Shown here in pieces: positions 14,856 to 17,107 of a DNA stretch of 17,107 nt. How positions within the stretch are numbered: the first letter of the stretch is position 1; each line of letters begins with the position of its first letter. Source of the stretch: an uncultured Atopobium sp. Lineage in GTDB: Bacteria > Actinomycetota > Coriobacteriia > Coriobacteriales > Atopobiaceae. The DNA lies in the NCBI GenBank assembly GCA_938041635.1, contig CALIAD010000072.1, positions 1 through 17,107 on the forward strand, written 5' to 3'. The notes below the pieces were generated by a model. It saw nothing but the letters and a program-made list of their open reading frames with translations, did no database searches and was not told the origin of the DNA. A program made the position numbers and the translations under genes.

Positions 14856-14877
14856 CTGCTCGACAGGGTTTCTCGCC
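14856..14877. repeat. GGGTTTCTCGCC-type repeat in the rbsK leader
   Basis: The plus strand reads CTGCTCGACAGGGTTTCTCG and then CC, identical to 4062-4082 except for one inserted A. It lies between the rbsK promoter and its start codon, so on the minus strand it is in the 5' leader. Confidence 0.65.
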
Positions 14878-14926
14878 ATATCGCGGCAAATAAATACGCA
14901 GATTAAACACGTTATTTATTAGATAT

Positions 14927-14954
14927 ATAGTAATAGCTTGACCAATCGCGTCAA
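14927..14954 (-). promoter_or_regulatory. Probable promoter of rbsK-rihC
   Basis: On the minus strand, TTGACG (14954-14949) and TACTAT (14932-14927) are 16 bases apart. The AT-rich TATATATC just downstream offers alternative -10 positions. The leader to the rbsK ATG would be about 140 bases long. Confidence 0.55.
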
Positions 14955-14966
14955 CCCAACTACTCT
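14938..14966 (+). promoter_or_regulatory. Candidate mgtA leader promoter and shared palindrome
   Basis: TTGACC (14938-14943), a 17-base spacer and TACTCT (14961-14966) face towards mgtA. The -35 is good and the -10 is weak. The first 17 bases form the inverted repeat TTGAC-N7-GTCAA, whose other arm is the -35 of the rbsK promoter. A regulator bound here could control both directions. Confidence 0.4.
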
Positions 14967-15043
14967 TAGAGATATCTGAATAGACGTGACGTCCGTCCAT
15001 CGCAAGATGCCCGCTTTACTGGACGTCCTTTGCAGAACTCCAA

Positions 15044-15148
15044 TATAAGGAGGTGCTTTATATGCCTAGTCGAAGTAACAGCTTACGTCTGACAGCAGAT
15101 GCTGACCCTGTTCATTTATGTGTGACGGATATAAAGAAACCTCTTATT
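15044..15148 (+). ncRNA. Structured leader RNA upstream of mgtA
   Basis: The transcript can form a closing stem of about 19 pairs: 15045-15054 with 15139-15147 (one bulged G), a 1x2 internal loop, then 15056-15063 (CTTTATAT) with 15129-15136 (ATATAAAG) perfectly, and CC 15065-15066 with GG 15127-15128. Inside are a hairpin AGTCGAAGT-AACA-GCTTACGTCT (15068-15090, about 8 pairs), a small hairpin CAGC-AGAT-GCTG (15093-15104), and a weaker third one. The closing stem includes the Shine-Dalgarno and start codon of the small ORF at 15062. The layout resembles a multi-branch riboswitch, but I did not recognise a known class such as the M-box. Confidence 0.55.
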
Positions 15149-15160
15149 CAAAAGTTTTAA
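15062..15160 (+). CDS. Putative leader peptide of mgtA (32 aa)
   Basis: This is an ATG-initiated frame of 32 codons ending in TAA at 15158-15160, preceded by a near-perfect Shine-Dalgarno AAGGAGG (15047-15053) with eight bases of spacing. The peptide begins MPSRSNSLRLTADADPVHLC and ends KKPLIQKF. It has no membrane segment and no recognised family. The acidic-Pro stretch DADP recalls the EPDPTP of Salmonella MgtL, which destabilises translating ribosomes at low Mg2+. That parallel is an inference. The first eight bases of the site (GGAGGTGC) are identical to those before mgtA. It may be translated as a sensor, or the frame may be incidental to the RNA structure. Confidence 0.45.
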   Translation: MPSRSNSLRLTADADPVHLCVTDIKKPLIQKF

Positions 15161-15179
15161 TTTTTACTGCACCGCAAGC

Positions 15180-15221
15180 CTATAGGGATATAAATTTGCA
15201 GGTTTATAGAGCAATCCTGTA
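15180..15221 (+). promoter_or_regulatory. Alternative-pairing segment of the mgtA leader
   Basis: GGATATAAA (15186-15194) is an exact copy of 15127-15135, the 3' half of the upstream closing stem, so it could compete for TTTATATgCC (15057-15066). It can also pair locally, TATAAA (15189-15194) with TTTATA (15203-15208). TGCAGG (15197-15202) can pair with CCTGTA (15216-15221). Such mutually exclusive pairings suggest a switch. Confidence 0.45.
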
Positions 15222-15248
15222 GATATATGAATCTATGTGGCAGGTTTC

Positions 15249-15306
15249 GGATCATCAGGTTTCAAGATCGTCCAGCCCGGATTATCTGGCTCGGATTGTC
15301 TGGTTT
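15249..15306 (+). repeat. Four degenerate 14-16-base tandem repeats in the mgtA leader
   Basis: The units begin at 15249 (GGATCATCAGGTTT), 15265 (AGATCGTCCAGCCC), 15279 (GGATTATCTGGCTC) and 15293 (GGATTGTCTGGTTT). The consensus is about GGATTRTCTGGYTY. All three frames are largely open across them. They are followed by a C-rich, G-poor stretch up to the mgtA ribosome-binding site. Confidence 0.65.
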
Positions 15307-15393
15307 CAAGTCCCACACATAACAGAACGCTTTCAGTTTGCGTCATACACCAACCCGTTAGTCATTCGTTTTCACTAATCATCGGAGGTGCAC

Positions 15394-17107
15394 ATGGCAA
15401 TCATGAAGCGCACAACCCAAACAAAGACAGCCCAAACAAAGACAACTCAGGCCACTTCGGGAGAGCTTGGACAGTCCTTGACCTTTGCCGCAACTCACTC
15501 GGTAAAGAGCGTCTGTCGAAAGTTCCATACCACCCCGGACGGCCTTGCCATCGACATTGCTCAGGCAAAATACGACCTCGACGGGCCAAACGTCATTACC
15601 AGCGCCGCTGAAGAGCCTTTTATCATTCGCTTGCTCAAAAGCTTTGCAAGCCCTTTCACCTTCATTTTGATTGCCCTCGCTGGCATTTCTTACATCACTA
15701 ATGTGGCTCTTGCCGCGGATGGCGAGAAGGACCCGTCAACCGTCGTCATCATTACCGCAATGGTGCTTATCTCCGGCATTATCGATTTTGTCCAGAGCTC
15801 CAAGGGAGCCTCAGCAGCGGCTGCGCTCTCCAAAATGGTAACCTCCACCACAAGAGTTATCCGCCGTCCTATCGACTTTGATGACACGGATGCGGATCAG
15901 GTCGTCAACCAAGACGTTAACCAGAACTCGGATGACGCCGCAAATGCCGCCATGGACTTCGAGGACGAATACGCCGCAGATGATGCCGCCGACGAGGCCG
16001 AAGACACCGCCGACGAGCCAGAAGCCCTTGAAAAGCCCAAACTCGCTTCCGCGCTGGGAGAAGAAATCCCCTTTGAACAGGTGGTTATTGGCGATATCAT
16101 CCGCCTTGCCTCGGGCGACATGATCCCCGCGGACTGCCGCGTTCTGGACGCCAAGGACCTCTTTGTCAATGAAACCGCACTCACCGGAGAATCAGAACCT
16201 GTCGAGAAAACCGCTGGTGTAGTCCACGCTCGCCGCCGCGCAGATGGAACGCGCTATCCCCTCTCACTCTCTGAGTGCACAAACCTACTGTTCGCGGGCA
16301 CTACGGTTCAGTCAGGAAGCGCAACGGTGGTGGTAGTTGCAACCGGCAATAAATCCTACGTGGGCACCATGTCTGAGCTGCTCCAGCAGCCTTCCGGCGA
16401 GACCAGCTTTGACGAGGGTCTCAAGTCCGTCTCCAAGGTGCTTGTCTCGTTCATGCTGATCATGTGCCCCATTGTGTTCTTTGCAAACGGATTCCTCAAA
16501 GGCGACTGGTTTGACGCACTGCTCTTCAGCGTCTCTGTTGCCGTTGGCATTACCCCTCAGATGCTGCCTGTTATTGTGACCACTTGCCTTTCTCGCGGTG
16601 GGACGCAAATGGCCAAGCAGGACGTTATTGTTAAGAATCCGGCCGCAATCCAGAACCTGGGCGCCATGGACATTCTGTGCACCGACAAAACCGGTACCAT
16701 CACCGCAGACGAGGTTGTGCTTGAGCGTCACCTCAACATTCTGGGTGAAGAGGATCCTCGCGTGCTCCGTCACGCGTATCTGAACAGCTACTTCCAGACC
16801 GGCCTTCGCAACCTTATTGACAACGCAATTATCAAGACTTCCAACGATGAGCTGCCCACTAACCTGTTGAGCATTGAGTACGAGAAAATCGACGAGGTCC
16901 CGTTTGACTTTGAGCGCCGCCGCATGAGTGTTGTGGTCAAAAACACAAAAAATGACAAGACGCAGATGATCACCAAGGGCGCCGTTGAGGAAGTCCTCAA
17001 CGCATGCTCCTTTGTTGACCTGGACTCCGAGATTAAGCCGCTGACTCCCGCCCAGCGCAAGAGCGTTATGGACCGCGTCTACCAGCTCAATCAGGAGGGT
17101 ATGCGCG
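15394..17107 (+). CDS. mgtA: Mg2+-importing P-type ATPase, MgtA-like (3' partial)
   Basis: P3B ATPases take up Mg2+ across the inner membrane. The start ATG has GGAGG six bases upstream, and 571 codons are visible before the window ends. Order: a polar Thr/Gln/Lys-rich N-terminus (1-20), membrane helices 1-2 (about 86-105 and 117-135), the actuator domain with TGES at 264-267, helices 3-4 (about 349-367 and 374-399) with GITPQMLP (385-392), the phosphorylation motif DKTGT (D431), NSYFQTGLRN (464-473) as in other MgtA proteins, and the KGA nucleotide-binding motif (528-530). Two oddities stand out. An acidic insert with 22 Asp/Glu in residues 161-217 interrupts the actuator domain. The TM4 motif has Gln389 where MgtA has Glu. 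The helices after the P domain lie outside the window. A long structured leader precedes the gene. Confidence 0.9.
   Translation, partial: MAIMKRTTQTKTAQTKTTQATSGELGQSLTFAATHSVKSVCRKFHTTPDGLAIDIAQAKYDLDGPNVITSAAEEPFIIRLLKSFASPFTFILIALAGISYITNVALAADGEKDPSTVVIITAMVLISGIIDFVQSSKGASAAAALSKMVTSTTRVIRRPIDFDDTDADQVVNQDVNQNSDDAANAAMDFEDEYAADDAADEAEDTADEPEALEKPKLASALGEEIPFEQVVIGDIIRLASGDMIPADCRVLDAKDLFVNETALTGESEPVEKTAGVVHARRRADGTRYPLSLSECTNLLFAGTTVQSGSATVVVVATGNKSYVGTMSELLQQPSGETSFDEGLKSVSKVLVSFMLIMCPIVFFANGFLKGDWFDALLFSVSVAVGITPQMLPVIVTTCLSRGGTQMAKQDVIVKNPAAIQNLGAMDILCTDKTGTITADEVVLERHLNILGEEDPRVLRHAYLNSYFQTGLRNLIDNAIIKTSNDELPTNLLSIEYEKIDEVPFDFERRRMSVVVKNTKNDKTQMITKGAVEEVLNACSFVDLDSEIKPLTPAQRKSVMDRVYQLNQEGMR

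Noticed and set aside
14782..15000. 73-residue N-terminal extension of ribokinase
   Set aside because: Ribokinases start at the MGKVIVFGS-type strand, where a strong ribosome-binding site is present. The extension crosses the promoter and a repeat.
15235..15378. 47-codon frame in the mgtA leader (ATG at 15235), and a 31-codon frame at 15227
   Set aside because: Neither has a Shine-Dalgarno. The repeats keep several frames open. They were kept out of the gene list but could be checked with ribosome profiling.
15044..15393. M-box (ykoK) Mg2+ riboswitch
   Set aside because: The position before an Mg2+ transporter fits, but I cannot find the conserved M-box core sequence, and the stem layout differs. 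A covariance search would settle it.

Overview
The window looks like a chromosomal segment of a low-to-mid GC actinobacterium of the class Coriobacteriia, most likely an Atopobiaceae member (Lancefieldella/Atopobium type). This placement is an inference. It rests on the proteins (an actinobacterial-looking DisA-IspD-IspF operon beside ClpC, a class II LysRS, a malolactic enzyme), on strong Shine-Dalgarno sites and on mixed codon use. No rRNA, tRNA, CRISPR array or insertion sequence was seen.

Layout, left to right. (1) 1-1505 (+): the 3' part of an exporter-type ABC transporter, visibly more AT-rich than what follows. (2) 1507-6779 (-): clpC, which has its own terminator, then a separately promoted operon disA-ispD-ispF whose genes overlap by 1 and 4 nt. 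This links a protein-quality AAA+ unfoldase, c-di-AMP synthesis and two steps of the MEP isoprenoid pathway. (3) 7064-9426 (-): tatA-greA-lysS, with a terminator hairpin wedged between greA and lysS. (4) 9523-10353 (+): a membrane-anchored spermidine-synthase-like protein, divergent from tatA. (5) 10354-10948: about 600 nt with no credible gene but with related inverted and direct repeats. (6) 10949-12583 (+): malolactic enzyme, ending in a strong terminator hairpin. (7) 12793-14781 (-): rbsK-rihC, a nucleoside/ribose salvage pair in which RihC frees ribose from nucleosides and ribokinase phosphorylates it. (8) 14782-15393: a divergent regulatory region. (9) 15394-17107 (+): a P3B-type (MgtA-like) Mg2+ ATPase that runs off the window.

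The most striking part is the roughly 430-nt region between rbsK and mgtA. A palindrome carries back-to-back -35 elements. It is followed by an RNA able to fold into a long closing stem (about 19 pairs) that buries the Shine-Dalgarno and AUG of a 32-codon leader ORF. The 9-mer forming part of the 3' side of that stem recurs 59 nt downstream, where it could form a competing structure. Four degenerate 14-16-nt repeats and a C-rich, G-poor stretch then lead to the mgtA ribosome-binding site. I did not recognise a known riboswitch class, so this is a candidate undescribed Mg2+-responsive leader. The transporter itself has an unusual acidic insertion of about 57 residues in its actuator domain and a Gln in place of the usual TM4 Glu.

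A second theme is a short family of GGGTTTCTCGCC-type intergenic repeats, found upstream of disA, clpC and rbsK.
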